DNA of 64,000 nucleotides from the NCBI GenBank assembly GCA_021371955.1, contig JAJFVD010000013.1, forward strand, positions 155,479 to 219,478. The letters are read 5' to 3'. The notes under the pieces were generated by a model. That model was given only the letters and a program-made list of their open reading frames with translations, ran no database searches and was not told the DNA's origin. Source of the DNA: Bacteroidales bacterium (GTDB taxonomy: Bacteria > Bacteroidota > Bacteroidia > Bacteroidales > UBA932). This document shows positions 27,238 to 36,655 of the stretch, piece by piece. Every line of letters starts with the position of its first letter. Within the stretch, counting starts at the first letter, position 1. A program made the position numbers and the translations under genes.

Positions 27238-27300
27238 AAATCTCCCTCCTCAAAATTTATCTAAAGATAAAAAAACAAATACAAAACACAAAAAAGCTCT

Positions 27301-27413
27301 TTTTCCCCAGGGGAAATTTGTTTATTAGCTCATAATCTGCATATTAACCCAATTGAGCCAAAAGCATTATTTGATTGATAATCTTCAACTTAACAAATTT
27401 CCCCTGGGGAAAA
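27301..27413. repeat. Bipartite palindromic (REP/BIME-like) element, copy B
   Basis: 113 bases with arms 27301-27324 and 27390-27413, same orientation and same length as copy A. It starts 64 bases upstream of the RAYT start codon. An 11-base palindrome ACCCCTGGGGT follows immediately (27420-27430). Confidence 0.85.
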
Positions 27414-27506
27414 GACGTGACCCCTGGGGTGGAGCTGTGCGCGTGCGGTGTGGGTGGGGCGGTTGGGATACGAATCGCTGGGAATGGCGTACGCTGGGGG
27501 GCAGGG

Positions 27507-27537
27507 TTTCCGGTTTTGGAATTTTTTCATATCTTTG
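27507..27537 (+). promoter_or_regulatory. Promoter of the FMN-riboswitch receptor gene
   Basis: TTTC at 27507-27510, a 19-base spacer and TATCTTTG at 27530-27537 (full -7 match). Transcription would start about 27541, just before the riboswitch. Confidence 0.65.
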
Positions 27538-27546
27538 CGGTCGAAA

Positions 27547-27656
27547 TATCTTCAGGGCAGGGTGTAATTCCCGATCGGCGGTAAAGTCCGCGAGCCGTAA
27601 ATGGCAGAACCGTTTAAACTACGGTACCGACAGTAAAGTCTGGAAGGAAGAAGAAT
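27547..27656 (+). promoter_or_regulatory. FMN riboswitch (RFN element)
   Basis: Contains the conserved RFN blocks in order: ATCTTCAGGGCAGGGTG, AATTCCCGATCGGCGGTAAA, GTCCGCGAGCC, a variable arm at about 27597-27627, CCGACAGTAAAGTCTGG and the closing GGAAGAAGAA. The 3' strand of the closing helix ends three bases before the ATG at 27659 and contains the purine-rich ribosome binding site, so FMN binding should hide the site and block translation. No terminator hairpin lies between riboswitch and gene. Confidence 0.93.
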
Positions 27657-27658
27657 TT

Positions 27659-30364
27659 ATGAAAGCGACTACAATAAATCTGTATCGTAGGGTTTTAGCT
27701 ATTGGCATTGCCCTACTGCTCCTGGGAGGAGCCTCAGCCAAAGGTGCTGCAAATCAATCAATTATTATTGATCATTTTTACGATGTAACTGAACCAAACA
27801 GTTATATTGGTAATTCTTTGGATCATGGTCATACCGCTTATGACCTGACCAGCTATGCTGAAACAGTTTCGCATCAAAATTGCGATGTAACCGAAAGCGC
27901 TTATGAAAGCTCATATCCAGATTCTCTAAATCGAAATGCACTGGTAGATTCGGTAAACCGCAATGTTATGGCGGAGGAGATGAATCGTAATGCTTCACAA
28001 GCGGAAACGCCGGGTCAGGCGGAGGAGTCGGGCCAGAGAGTTAAGACTGCCGGTGGAACAAGCCAGCAGGACACGACTATCAGTCTTAATCTTAAGGAGA
28101 TTGTTCTGTCGGCATCTTTTGTGAATGAGAGGAGGACACCGCTAAGGCTCAAGAGTGTGGGGAAGGGAGAGATTGAGGGTAAGGCGATTGGGAAAACTTA
28201 TCCGGAACTGGTGAGGGATATCCCCGGTGTATATGCGACAAGCGAGTCGGGCAGCTATGGAGATGCAAAAATTAATATTCGCGGGTTTAAGCAGGAAAAC
28301 ATTTCGGTGATGCTTAACGGGATTCCCATTTCGGGTCTTGTTACGGGAAACATGTTCTGGAACAACTGGCTCGGGCTTGCCGATGCAACTCATTCGATTC
28401 AGGTGCAGAAAGGAATCGGAGCTTCGATGTTGTCAGATAATTCCGTTGGCGGGACAATCAACATAATCACAACTACACCTCAGCAAAATTCATCTATATC
28501 TGCAGGTATGTTTTATACCGATTACGGGCTGGGAAAGGCTTTTGTAAACATGCACAGCGGCTTGCTTAAAGGAGGCTGGGCGTTTTCGCTCATGGCCTCA
28601 TATGCAGGCGGAAGCGGATATGTAGATGGTTCCGATGTCAATTCCTGGGCATATCTGATGAACATCAATAAGAAGATAAACAACCACCATAGTTTGTTAT
28701 TTACCATATTAGGCTCTCCCGAAAGACACGAGCAGCGCTCTGCAAGGCTTAGCAATGCCGAAGTGGAACAGTACGGCCTCCGCTACAATAAAAACTGGGG
28801 ATACCGTACAAACACGCAAACAGGAGAAAGAGAGCCGTTTAACCTGAGTGAAAACTTTTATCACAAGCCTTATTTCACTCTTCACCACTTCTACACACCG
28901 GACAACAATACCGAAATTGCAAACACGGCATATCTTTCCATTGGAAACGGAGGCGGAAGATGGTCCGAATCCAAAGGCAAGAGAATCATCGACTTTCAGA
29001 AAGACGGACAAATTGAATGGGATGCCGTAACAGCTGCAAACCAGTCCATCCCCGGCACAATCGAAAACGAAGCCGGCTCTGCAAAAAACATACTTTCCGA
29101 CTACCTTGCCGGGCACACCCAGGCAGGCATAAAAAGCAACATCAGCCACAAACTAAGCGATAAATTCACATTAACCGAAGGGATACATTATCAGTTTTAC
29201 TCCACCTGGGAAAAAGAAAAAATTACCGACATGCTTGGCGGAAACTACTGGTACGAAGATTATTCAAAATCTTCGCTTGCAGGCCTTGCCGGACGTAACC
29301 CAATCAAACACGCCGGCGATTACATCCGCACAGACAACGGGAAAATAATAAATCACCTGACCCTGTACACAATGCTAAACTACAGCAGCGACAAGTGGGA
29401 GGTTCGCGCAGGCGTATCGGCAATGGGAAGTACAAACAAAAGATGGGACAAATACAATTACACATCGGATATATTTAGTCCTTCTGCATCTGCACTCGGA
29501 TATAGTGTAAAAGGAGGCGCTCTTTATAAGTTAACCCCTCAGAGTTCAGTTTATCTGAACGCTGCAGCTTATAGTCGCCTCCCCTATTCCGATGTTTTCT
29601 TCTCAAGCGGCAACAACGAAATAACCAATGATGTAAAAAACGAGCGAAACCTGCTTTCCGAGCTGGGATATCGTTTTCTTTTCCAGAGAGGTTCCATTGA
29701 GGCAACAGCCTATGTGGCATACTGGAAAAACAAGACAATAATGTCCGACCCGTACAAGCAGTTAGACAACTCGGCAAACAGATACATGATTCAGGGGCTT
29801 GATGCACTTCACTCAGGGCTGGAAATTGATGCCGAATACAGGCCTACCGGATGGCTCAACCTAAAGGGATACGCCTCTTTTGCAAAGTGGAACTGGAAAA
29901 ATGACGTTTCTGCAAAGATTTACGACAACTACTCAGGACTTGAAATTGGCAGTGTAAATGTATACAGCGACGGGCTCGTTGTTGGAGATGCGCCTCAGAC
30001 ACAAGTTGCTCTCTTTGCCGATGTAAAACTATATAAAGAGCTCCGCTTTTCTGCCGATTGGAGGTATAATGCCAGGCTTTTTGCCGATTTTGATCCCGTA
30101 AGCAGACAAAATTCACAGGACAGAGCAAGTTCTCTTCAGCTGCCAAACTATCAGCTTATAAATATGAGTCTCTCCTGGAGGGAAAACTGGGGGAAATGGA
30201 GCAGCACAATTTTTATAAATGTAAACAATGCGCTCAACACAAAATATATAGAAAGAGGGAAAGACGGTGCAGATCATACACTTCAGAGCTTTCGCGGATT
30301 CTGGGGATTTGGCACAAATGCAAATATCGGGGTGAGGATTGATATGAAATCATTTGGATTCTAA
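27659..30364 (+). CDS. TonB-dependent receptor under FMN riboswitch, probable flavin importer
   Basis: A 901-residue outer-membrane TonB-dependent receptor. The frame is open further upstream (to 27353), but that part covers the riboswitch, so the start chosen is the ATG at 27659 giving MKATTINLYRRVLAIG and a signal peptide. Residues about 27-125 are an unusual low-complexity segment with three NRN repeats, in place of the usual carboxypeptidase-like domain. The plug starts near LKEIVLSASFVNERRTPLRL, includes DIPGVYATSESGSYGDAKIN and MLNGIPISG, and the barrel ends in a terminal Phe. FMN riboswitches govern riboflavin synthesis or uptake, so a flavin or flavin-precursor ligand is inferred. No synthesis gene lies beside it. 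Confidence 0.9.
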   Translation: MKATTINLYRRVLAIGIALLLLGGASAKGAANQSIIIDHFYDVTEPNSYIGNSLDHGHTAYDLTSYAETVSHQNCDVTESAYESSYPDSLNRNALVDSVNRNVMAEEMNRNASQAETPGQAEESGQRVKTAGGTSQQDTTISLNLKEIVLSASFVNERRTPLRLKSVGKGEIEGKAIGKTYPELVRDIPGVYATSESGSYGDAKINIRGFKQENISVMLNGIPISGLVTGNMFWNNWLGLADATHSIQVQKGIGASMLSDNSVGGTINIITTTPQQNSSISAGMFYTDYGLGKAFVNMHSGLLKGGWAFSLMASYAGGSGYVDGSDVNSWAYLMNINKKINNHHSLLFTILGSPERHEQRSARLSNAEVEQYGLRYNKNWGYRTNTQTGEREPFNLSENFYHKPYFTLHHFYTPDNNTEIANTAYLSIGNGGGRWSESKGKRIIDFQKDGQIEWDAVTAANQSIPGTIENEAGSAKNILSDYLAGHTQAGIKSNISHKLSDKFTLTEGIHYQFYSTWEKEKITDMLGGNYWYEDYSKSSLAGLAGRNPIKHAGDYIRTDNGKIINHLTLYTMLNYSSDKWEVRAGVSAMGSTNKRWDKYNYTSDIFSPSASALGYSVKGGALYKLTPQSSVYLNAAAYSRLPYSDVFFSSGNNEITNDVKNERNLLSELGYRFLFQRGSIEATAYVAYWKNKTIMSDPYKQLDNSANRYMIQGLDALHSGLEIDAEYRPTGWLNLKGYASFAKWNWKNDVSAKIYDNYSGLEIGSVNVYSDGLVVGDAPQTQVALFADVKLYKELRFSADWRYNARLFADFDPVSRQNSQDRASSLQLPNYQLINMSLSWRENWGKWSSTIFINVNNALNTKYIERGKDGADHTLQSFRGFWGFGTNANIGVRIDMKSFGF

Positions 30365-30373
30365 AATTTTCGG

Positions 30374-30381
30374 TATTTTTG
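30374..30381 (+). promoter_or_regulatory. -7 box before the MlaE-type gene
   Basis: TATTTTTG, full TAnnTTTG match, five bases before the first ATG. Transcription from here would begin near 30386, which favours the second ATG (30392) as start or a leaderless message. Confidence 0.45.
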
Positions 30382-30385
30382 TGTA

Positions 30386-31135
30386 ATGATAATGAAAAAT
30401 GCACTGGATATATTGGGAAGATATGTCCTCCTCATGAGGAAAGTCTTTACCAAACCCGACAAGAGCTCAATTTTCTGGAAACAGTTTTTTACAGATGTTG
30501 AGAAGCTTGTGCTTAACTCTATACCTATCGTTGCAGTAATTTCCGTATTCATTGGAGCAGTAATTGTTATCCAGACAGCCTCAAACATCGAAAGCCCGTT
30601 CATTCCCAAAATGTATGTGGGTTATATGGCAAGGGAAAGTCTGGTACTTGAATTCTGTTCTACAATGATTGCACTGATTCTTGCCGGCAAAGTAGGTTCA
30701 AATATCTCATCCGAGATAGGCAGTATGCGCATAACCGAGCAGATAGATGCGATGGAAATAATGGGGATAAACTCGGCCAATTACCTTGTTCTTCCAAAAA
30801 TACTGGCAGCAACAATCTTCAATCCTTTTCTGATGCTGATGAGCTTCATGATTGGACTGCTGGGAGGTGCAATGATAATCTTCATAACCGGCATTGTTAC
30901 AATGAGCCAGTATGTAGACGGTCTTCACTACGCCTTCCGTTCCTATTACATCTTTTACAGCATGACAAAAATGGCTGTCTTCAGCTTCATAATTACCAGC
31001 ATATCATCCTTCTATGGCTACTATGCCTCCGGAGGGTCGCTTGGAGTAGGTAGCTCAAGCACAAAGGCAATTGTTGCAAGCAGCGTTTTGATACTTGTGG
31101 CCAATCTGGTTATCACCCATATAATGTTAGTCTGA
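30386..31135 (+). CDS. MlaE/YrbE-family ABC transporter permease
   Basis: A 249-residue membrane permease of the MlaE family, the inner-membrane part of phospholipid/lipid transport between the two membranes. Five or so hydrophobic segments; the conserved family pieces are VFIGAVIVIQTA, GSNISSEIGSMRITEQIDAM (the coupling-helix region) and LPKILAATIFNPFLM. The next gene, one base away, encodes the ATPase. A substrate-binding MlaD (MCE) gene, often third in such operons, is not next in this window. The second Met (30392) is an alternative start. Mla-type function in lipid asymmetry is inferred from family. Confidence 0.92.
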   Translation: MIMKNALDILGRYVLLMRKVFTKPDKSSIFWKQFFTDVEKLVLNSIPIVAVISVFIGAVIVIQTASNIESPFIPKMYVGYMARESLVLEFCSTMIALILAGKVGSNISSEIGSMRITEQIDAMEIMGINSANYLVLPKILAATIFNPFLMLMSFMIGLLGGAMIIFITGIVTMSQYVDGLHYAFRSYYIFYSMTKMAVFSFIITSISSFYGYYASGGSLGVGSSSTKAIVASSVLILVANLVITHIMLV

Positions 31136-31136
31136 T

Positions 31137-31904
31137 ATGATCCGAGTAGAAAAACTAAATAAATTTTTTGGAGAAAAACAGGTCTTAAAAGATGTCTCCA
31201 TTGAATACCAGCCTGGGAAATGCTCCCTGGTGATTGGTGCGAGCGGATCGGGAAAGACAGTATTGCTTAAATCGCTGGTGGGGCTTCTCCCAATTGACAG
31301 CGGAGAGATATGGTACGACAATATCCTCTTTAGCAGCCTTGGCGAAAAAGAGATAAAAAATATCCGTAAAGAGATAGGAATGCTTTTTCAGGGAAGTGCG
31401 CTTTTCGACTTTGCGTCAGTTGAGGAGAACATCCGTTTCCCAATGGATTTCTTTACAGAATGGAGCAAGGAGGAAAAACTGGAGCGCGTAAACTTCTGCC
31501 TGAAAAGGGTAAATCTTATAAACGTAAACAAGTTGTTTCCCAATGAACTGAGCGGAGGTATGCAAAAGAGAGTCGGAATAGCAAGGGCAATAGCACTAAA
31601 TCCGAAGTACCTCTTCTGCGACGAGCCAAACTCAGGACTTGACCCGCATACTTCAATTCTCATTGACCAGCTGATTGCAGAAATTACGAAAGAGTACAAC
31701 ATAACCACCATCGTAAACACCCATGACATGAACTCGGTTATGGAAATTGGCGACCAGGTCTCTTTCATCCACAAAGGCGAAAAAGTATGGGAAGGAAGCC
31801 GTAACGACATTCTTACATCCAACAGCGCAGAACTTAACGAATTCGTTTTTGCCAACAACATGGCGAAGAGAGTTAAGGAGATGATGCAGCAGGCATCCCG
31901 ATGA
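31137..31904 (+). CDS. MlaF-type ABC transporter ATP-binding protein
   Basis: A 255-residue ABC ATPase of the lipid transporter. Walker A is GASGSGKT, Q-loop MLFQGSALFD, signature LSGGMQKRVGIARA, Walker B YLFCDEPNSGLDP, and the switch His is in VNTHDMNSV. The QGSALFDFASVEENIRFP stretch is typical of the MlaF family, as is SGGMQKRV instead of SGGQQQRV. Pairs with the permease one base upstream. Followed by a bidirectional terminator at 31961. Confidence 0.93.
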   Translation: MIRVEKLNKFFGEKQVLKDVSIEYQPGKCSLVIGASGSGKTVLLKSLVGLLPIDSGEIWYDNILFSSLGEKEIKNIRKEIGMLFQGSALFDFASVEENIRFPMDFFTEWSKEEKLERVNFCLKRVNLINVNKLFPNELSGGMQKRVGIARAIALNPKYLFCDEPNSGLDPHTSILIDQLIAEITKEYNITTIVNTHDMNSVMEIGDQVSFIHKGEKVWEGSRNDILTSNSAELNEFVFANNMAKRVKEMMQQASR

Positions 31905-31960
31905 GGGAGAAGATTTTCGTTGTCGCACTTTGAGGTAACCAACACATAAATAGTGCATTA

Positions 31961-31997
31961 CTAAAAAGGATAGCATCTAAGATGCCATCCTTTTTAG
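31961..31997. terminator. Symmetric terminator after the Mla-type genes
   Basis: CTAAAAAGGATgGCATCT-type stem: 31961-31977 pairs with 31981-31997 almost perfectly, with A tract on one side and T tract on the other, so it could stop transcription from either side. Confidence 0.8.
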
Positions 31998-32054
31998 TAT
32001 AATATTGGCTATGTGCGAGTTAAGCTCAACAATTAGCAGTATATTAACAAAACA

Positions 32055-32081
32055 GAAGGGGGCAATGCCCCCTTCATTTTT
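32055..32081 (+). terminator. Second hairpin between mlaF-type and cyclophilin genes
   Basis: GAAGGGGGCA pairs with TGCCCCCTTC (32055-32064 with 32066-32075) and is followed by ATTTTTG on the plus strand. On the minus strand CTGTTTTG follows, so it could also serve the cyclophilin gene. Confidence 0.7.
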
Positions 32082-32114
32082 GTTGCTAACCATGGAGCGG
32101 CTGCGCCGCAAGGT

Positions 32115-32783
32115 CTATTTCAGTACCGGTTTAACAGATATAATCTTAATGTCTGTATTGGGTTTGTCGCGCTGGTCGGTTGGGGTTGCTGCGATTTTGT
32201 CAATCACGTTAAAACCGTCGATAGTTTCGCCGTAAACGGTGTAGTCGCCATCGAGCTGAGCGCATGTTCCGGCATCTTCAACGATATAAAACTGCGAGCC
32301 CGAAGACTCTTTCTGAGGATTGCCCGGGCCGCCTCTTCTTGCGGCTGCAAGAGCTCCTTTTTTGTGTTTGAACTGAGGCAGGATTTCGGCAGGAACATTA
32401 TATCCCGGGCCGCCTGTGCCATATCTTGCCACAGCAGAAGTGTCCTTGGTGAGCGGGTCACCTGTCTGAATCATAAACCCTTTAATTACTCTGTGGAATA
32501 AAATTCCGTCGTAAAACCTTTCAGAGGCTAGTTTAACGAAATTATCCCTGTGCTGAGGGGTCTCTTTATAAAGTTTGATTCGGATTGTGCCGGCAGTTGT
32601 TTCAATGTCAAAAACCGGTTCTTCCGGAAGATCGGAAGGATTAAAAGCTAAATTGGTGTTAGTCATAACAGTTGAGTCCTCTTGTTTAGTTTGATTTGCG
32701 TTTGCATTTTCCTGCTTGTTGCCTTTGCAGGAAAAAATAACCATCGATGTGATTATCAGTAAATTAAAAATTTTATTCTTCAT
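32115..32783 (-). CDS. Cyclophilin-type peptidyl-prolyl isomerase lipoprotein
   Basis: A 222-residue lipoprotein (lipobox MVIFSC, Cys19) with a Gln/Asn-rich linker (20-50) and a bacterial cyclophilin domain from about residue 58. Conserved pieces: RFYDGILFHRVIKGFMIQTG with the catalytic Arg, a Gln/Ser-rich GSQFYIVE, and VYGETIDGFNVIDKI. It would catalyse proline isomerisation during folding of exported proteins in the periplasm. Single-gene unit. The active-site pattern is intact. Confidence 0.93.
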   Translation of the reverse strand: MKNKIFNLLIITSMVIFSCKGNKQENANANQTKQEDSTVMTNTNLAFNPSDLPEEPVFDIETTAGTIRIKLYKETPQHRDNFVKLASERFYDGILFHRVIKGFMIQTGDPLTKDTSAVARYGTGGPGYNVPAEILPQFKHKKGALAAARRGGPGNPQKESSGSQFYIVEDAGTCAQLDGDYTVYGETIDGFNVIDKIAATPTDQRDKPNTDIKIISVKPVLK

Positions 32784-32815
32784 ATGGATAAGTTATAAGT
32801 TTTGTTCAAATTTAT

Positions 32816-32823
32816 TACCTTTG
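32816..32823 (+). promoter_or_regulatory. -7 box of the patatin-flippase-dut-murF unit
   Basis: TACCTTTG, full TAnnTTTG match, 35 bases before the start codon at 32858. No clear -33 box at the usual distance. Confidence 0.5.
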
Positions 32824-32857
32824 TAATCAAGGCAAAATTACCTCAATTACCCCTATT

Positions 32858-35173
32858 ATGCAAGTGAAAAAACTTTTGATTCTTCTGATTTTGACAATTG
32901 CCGTCGGAAACATGAGTGCACAAAGTGTAGGGCTTGTTCTCAGCGGAGGCGGGGCTAAAGGGCTGTCACACATTGGAGTCATAAAAGCACTGGAAGAGAA
33001 CAATATCCCAATTGACTATGTCGCCGGCACTTCAATGGGAGCAATAATATCGGGTCTTTATGCAATAGGCCTCTCCCCGGACGAAATGGTTACTCTTTTC
33101 CGTTCTGCAGAATTTGCCTCATGGCAGCAGGGTATATCGGAAAAAAACTACTCAACATACATATATCGCAGAGAACCTACGGCCGAACTTTTCGGAGCAA
33201 CATTCAGCCTTAATCCTAAAGAAAAAAAGATAAGCTATATCCTGCCTACAAGTTTTATTTCGCCGTATCCGATGGATATTGCCCTCATTCAGCTTTTTGC
33301 ATCTTCTTCAGCTGCCGCCGGATATAACTTTGACAAACTTATGGTCCCGTTCCGGTGTGTCGCTGCAGACATCGCCGCAAAAAAACCGTTCATAGTCCGC
33401 AAAGGGGACCTTGGCTCGGCTATCCGCGCTTCAATGACATTTCCTTTCGTTTTCAAACCAATAATGATAGACTCTACCCTCCTTTTTGACGGGGGCTTAT
33501 ACAATAACTTCCCATGGGATGTAATGGCAAAGGATTTCAACCCGGGTTACATTATTGGCGTCAAGTGCTCAAAAAATCCAATCGAGCCCGAGGCCGAAGA
33601 CCTCATGACCCAGATTGAGAACATGATGATGAAGGAGACAAACTACGATATCCCGGAAGAGAAGGGAATACTCATAGATGGCGCATATCCCGATGTGAAT
33701 CTTCTTGATTTCCAAAAAACAGACGAACTTGTTCAAAAGGGATATGAGCTTGCGCTTAAATTTATCCCCGAACTCAAAAAGCGTATAAAAACAAGAGTTT
33801 CGGCAAAAGAGCTGCAGGAAAAAAGGCTTGCTTTCCGTCAGAAATGCCCTCAGCTTATATTTGACAAAGTATATTTCGATCCCGACTCTCTAAAGACCGG
33901 GAAGAAACAGTTTATAAGCAATACAATTAAGAACCACCGGGAAGACCCCGTCGATTTTGATGTGATAAAAAGAGGGTACTTCCGCGTTGTTTCGTCCGGC
34001 AACGTAAACACATTCTACCCTACAACTAAGATGAACAAAGACTCTCTCTTTGACCTTCATCTCAGGGTATCGGAAACACAACCGCTGAGGCTGGCGATCG
34101 GAGGAAACATATCTTCATCGTCTCTTAATCAGGGGTATGTTGGTCTTGAATACAAACACTTCTCCCTTTATCCATGGAAAGTATCCTTAGACGCAAACCT
34201 TGGCAGATTCTATACCGGAGGAACTGTATCCTTTCGCAAGGACTTCTCCGTTAAACCTCTTATGTTTTACGAAATAGAGTTTACTGCCCACAAGTTCGAC
34301 TATTTTGGAGGAAGCCAGACACGGTATTATACCGACAGGCTCCCTACAAGTATTGAGGAAAATGAAATGTTTGCAACGTTACGCTTTGGCACCCCTATTG
34401 ACCTGCGAAGAAGCATACTTGGGAAATTAAATATCAGCATAGGCCGTAACGCATACGAATACTACCTCACAGACAACTTTACGTCATACGATTTGCCCGA
34501 TATATCAGGAATAAATTTTGTCGCTCCGTCTTTCATTTTAGAAAAAAACAACACAAACTACAGTATTTATCCCACCGAAGGTATGAACCAGAGGCTGACT
34601 GTAGGGTATACATTCATGTCGTCCGACTACAAACCGGGCAGCACTTCGGAGGAGATGACACCAATTAACGAAAAGATAAATCACCGGTTTAAGGCCAGGT
34701 TTTCTTCGGAGGTATATTATCCAATTACCAAATGGTTTACATTGGGGTCAATAATTGATTTCACGGTTTCAAATAATATAATATTTGCCGATTACATCTC
34801 CACTCTCATCAGTTTACCTGCATTTCAGCCAAATCCGCACAGCAAGACACTCCTCATGAAAGGATACCGCGCTCCTACATATCTCGCTGCAGGAATTAAC
34901 CCGATTATCCGCATAACAAGCAACGTATTTCTCAATACTCAGTTCACATATTTCCAGCCATACCAGTCCCTTATTCAAAACCAGGACGGTACAGCAGCTT
35001 TTTCCGACCCGTTCCCAACCGGGTCCTTTATGGGCAATGCCGCTTTAGTATGGCAATCGCCTGTAGGGCCAATCTCGCTGTCTGCAACCTACTACCAGAA
35101 AGGAGATGTAAAATGGTATCCGCAGCTGAATATTGGTTTGCTGCTGTTCAAGTCAAAATCTTTATCAAACTAA
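32858..35173 (+). CDS. Patatin-like phospholipase with C-terminal outer-membrane barrel
   Basis: A 771-residue secreted protein. Signal peptide 1-21, patatin domain (about 23-290) with oxyanion hole GGGAKG, nucleophile elbow GTSMG and catalytic Asp in DGGLYNNFP, so the Ser-Asp dyad is intact. A POTRA-like linker (about 330-400) leads into a 16-strand Omp85-like surface barrel. This is the architecture of PlpD-type type Vd autotransporters: the barrel holds a lipid hydrolase at the cell surface or in the periplasm. First gene of a probable four-gene unit, 6 bases before the flippase gene. Substrate is likely phospholipid by family. Confidence 0.93.
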   Translation: MQVKKLLILLILTIAVGNMSAQSVGLVLSGGGAKGLSHIGVIKALEENNIPIDYVAGTSMGAIISGLYAIGLSPDEMVTLFRSAEFASWQQGISEKNYSTYIYRREPTAELFGATFSLNPKEKKISYILPTSFISPYPMDIALIQLFASSSAAAGYNFDKLMVPFRCVAADIAAKKPFIVRKGDLGSAIRASMTFPFVFKPIMIDSTLLFDGGLYNNFPWDVMAKDFNPGYIIGVKCSKNPIEPEAEDLMTQIENMMMKETNYDIPEEKGILIDGAYPDVNLLDFQKTDELVQKGYELALKFIPELKKRIKTRVSAKELQEKRLAFRQKCPQLIFDKVYFDPDSLKTGKKQFISNTIKNHREDPVDFDVIKRGYFRVVSSGNVNTFYPTTKMNKDSLFDLHLRVSETQPLRLAIGGNISSSSLNQGYVGLEYKHFSLYPWKVSLDANLGRFYTGGTVSFRKDFSVKPLMFYEIEFTAHKFDYFGGSQTRYYTDRLPTSIEENEMFATLRFGTPIDLRRSILGKLNISIGRNAYEYYLTDNFTSYDLPDISGINFVAPSFILEKNNTNYSIYPTEGMNQRLTVGYTFMSSDYKPGSTSEEMTPINEKINHRFKARFSSEVYYPITKWFTLGSIIDFTVSNNIIFADYISTLISLPAFQPNPHSKTLLMKGYRAPTYLAAGINPIIRITSNVFLNTQFTYFQPYQSLIQNQDGTAAFSDPFPTGSFMGNAALVWQSPVGPISLSATYYQKGDVKWYPQLNIGLLLFKSKSLSN

Positions 35174-35179
35174 TCCCGG

Positions 35180-36655
35180 ATGAGCGCCAATCCACTTAAA
35201 AAACTTGCAGGAGAAACAGCCATTTACGGCATGAGTAGCATTCTTGCCAGATTTATAAATTTTATTTTCGTTCCCATTTACACCCGAATGCTCACAACGG
35301 GGAGCTATGGAATTGCTACAGAATTTCTTGCCTATATAGCAATATTGCAAGTGATTCTTACTTTGGGGCTTGAAACCGGATGTTTCAATTTTGCAAACAA
35401 GCACGACAAACCGGCTTCCGTATTTTCCAACGCCCTTTTAACTGTTGGTATCCTGTCGCTGCTCTTTTTCATCTCAATGGGAATTTTTGCCGGCGACATA
35501 TCCTCATGGCTGCAATATGACGGGTTTTCAAACATCATCTGGTTCATTGGAAGTATCCTTGCAATAGATTCATTTACCTCTATTCTTTTTGCAAAAATCC
35601 GCTTTGAACACCGGCCTATAAAATTTGCAACATTCAAAACCATAAAGATTCTTTCCGAAACACTATTTAACTTCCTGCTGTTTTTTGCAGTCCCATCCTA
35701 TCTCGCATCACACCCGGATTCGTTTCTTCTTAATTTCGTATCCGCCACGCCCGATTTCACATACATCATATTCGCAATCTTTTTGAGCGGCATTGTTTCT
35801 CTAGTACTTTTCATCCCGGACATCTTCAGGTTGAAGTTCAACTTTAATCCTAAACTTTGGCGGGAAATGATGCTTTATTCACTCCCCCTCATGGCTGCAG
35901 GTCTTCCGGGAATACTAAACGATTTCATAGACCGCCTTTTATTCCGTTTCTTCTCTCCGGAAGGACATGTGTGGCAGTCCGATCTTGGTATTTTCCAGGC
36001 CTGGGTAAAATTTGCGACACTTATGATGCTTTTCATACAGATGTTCCGTTATGCTGCCGAACCTTTTTTCTTTTCAAGAGCAAAAGAGGAGAAGTCCAAA
36101 GAGCTATACGCTTCGGTTATGGAGCATTTTACAGCATTCTGCATGTTCATCTTCCTTGGGATGATGATGTATCTGGATATAATAGCACTCATAATAGGCA
36201 GAAACTTTCAGGCAGGGGTTGATGTAGTTCCCGTTATGCTGCTTGCCTATGTTGTACTTGGAATGAATTTTAATGTTTCCATGTGGTACAAGCTCTCAGG
36301 AAAAACAAATTATGCCATATACATTACAATGGCAGGGCTCCCCATAACAATCCTAATTAACATCATTTTCATGCCTCTTTACTCATATCACGCTGCAGCC
36401 TGGGGGCATCTGCTCAGCTATTTGGTAATGTTCATATTAAGCGTTTACCTTGGAAACAAGCACTACCCTATTCCGTACGACTGGAAAAAAATTATCACAT
36501 ACATCGGGTCGGGCATCCTGCTCTATCTGGCATCCCTGCTTGTACCGGAGGTTCATTTTATAATTAAATACACAATCAATACAGTTCTTTTACTCGCCTT
36601 TGTTTTATTATATCTAAAAACCGAGAAGATTACCTTATGGAAGTTAAAATTTTAA
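35180..36655 (+). CDS. Polysaccharide flippase (Wzx/MATE-like) membrane protein
   Basis: A 491-residue polytopic membrane protein with about 12-14 hydrophobic helices, of the polysaccharide-transporter branch of the MOP superfamily. N-terminal [20 protein letters not shown] is typical of the Bacteroidetes lipopolysaccharide biosynthesis flippase found beside dut. It presumably flips an undecaprenyl-linked or other lipid-linked sugar across the inner membrane; the exact cargo is not known. Its 3' end overlaps the start of dut by 19 bases in another frame. Confidence 0.9.
   Translation: MSANPLKKLAGETAIYGMSSILARFINFIFVPIYTRMLTTGSYGIATEFLAYIAILQVILTLGLETGCFNFANKHDKPASVFSNALLTVGILSLLFFISMGIFAGDISSWLQYDGFSNIIWFIGSILAIDSFTSILFAKIRFEHRPIKFATFKTIKILSETLFNFLLFFAVPSYLASHPDSFLLNFVSATPDFTYIIFAIFLSGIVSLVLFIPDIFRLKFNFNPKLWREMMLYSLPLMAAGLPGILNDFIDRLLFRFFSPEGHVWQSDLGIFQAWVKFATLMMLFIQMFRYAAEPFFFSRAKEEKSKELYASVMEHFTAFCMFIFLGMMMYLDIIALIIGRNFQAGVDVVPVMLLAYVVLGMNFNVSMWYKLSGKTNYAIYITMAGLPITILINIIFMPLYSYHAAAWGHLLSYLVMFILSVYLGNKHYPIPYDWKKIITYIGSGILLYLASLLVPEVHFIIKYTINTVLLLAFVLLYLKTEKITLWKLKF

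Noticed and set aside
26332..27413. Reading copies A and B as terminal inverted repeats of a DDE-type insertion sequence
   Set aside because: The enzyme is an HUH/Y1 protein, which does not use such ends; A and B are direct copies of a complete element, a third copy stands alone, and no target-site duplication was seen.
27353..27658. In-frame 102-codon N-terminal extension of the TonB-dependent receptor
   Set aside because: It overlaps REP copy B, the promoter and the FMN riboswitch, and the translation has no signal peptide; the ATG at 27659 follows the riboswitch directly and starts a signal peptide.
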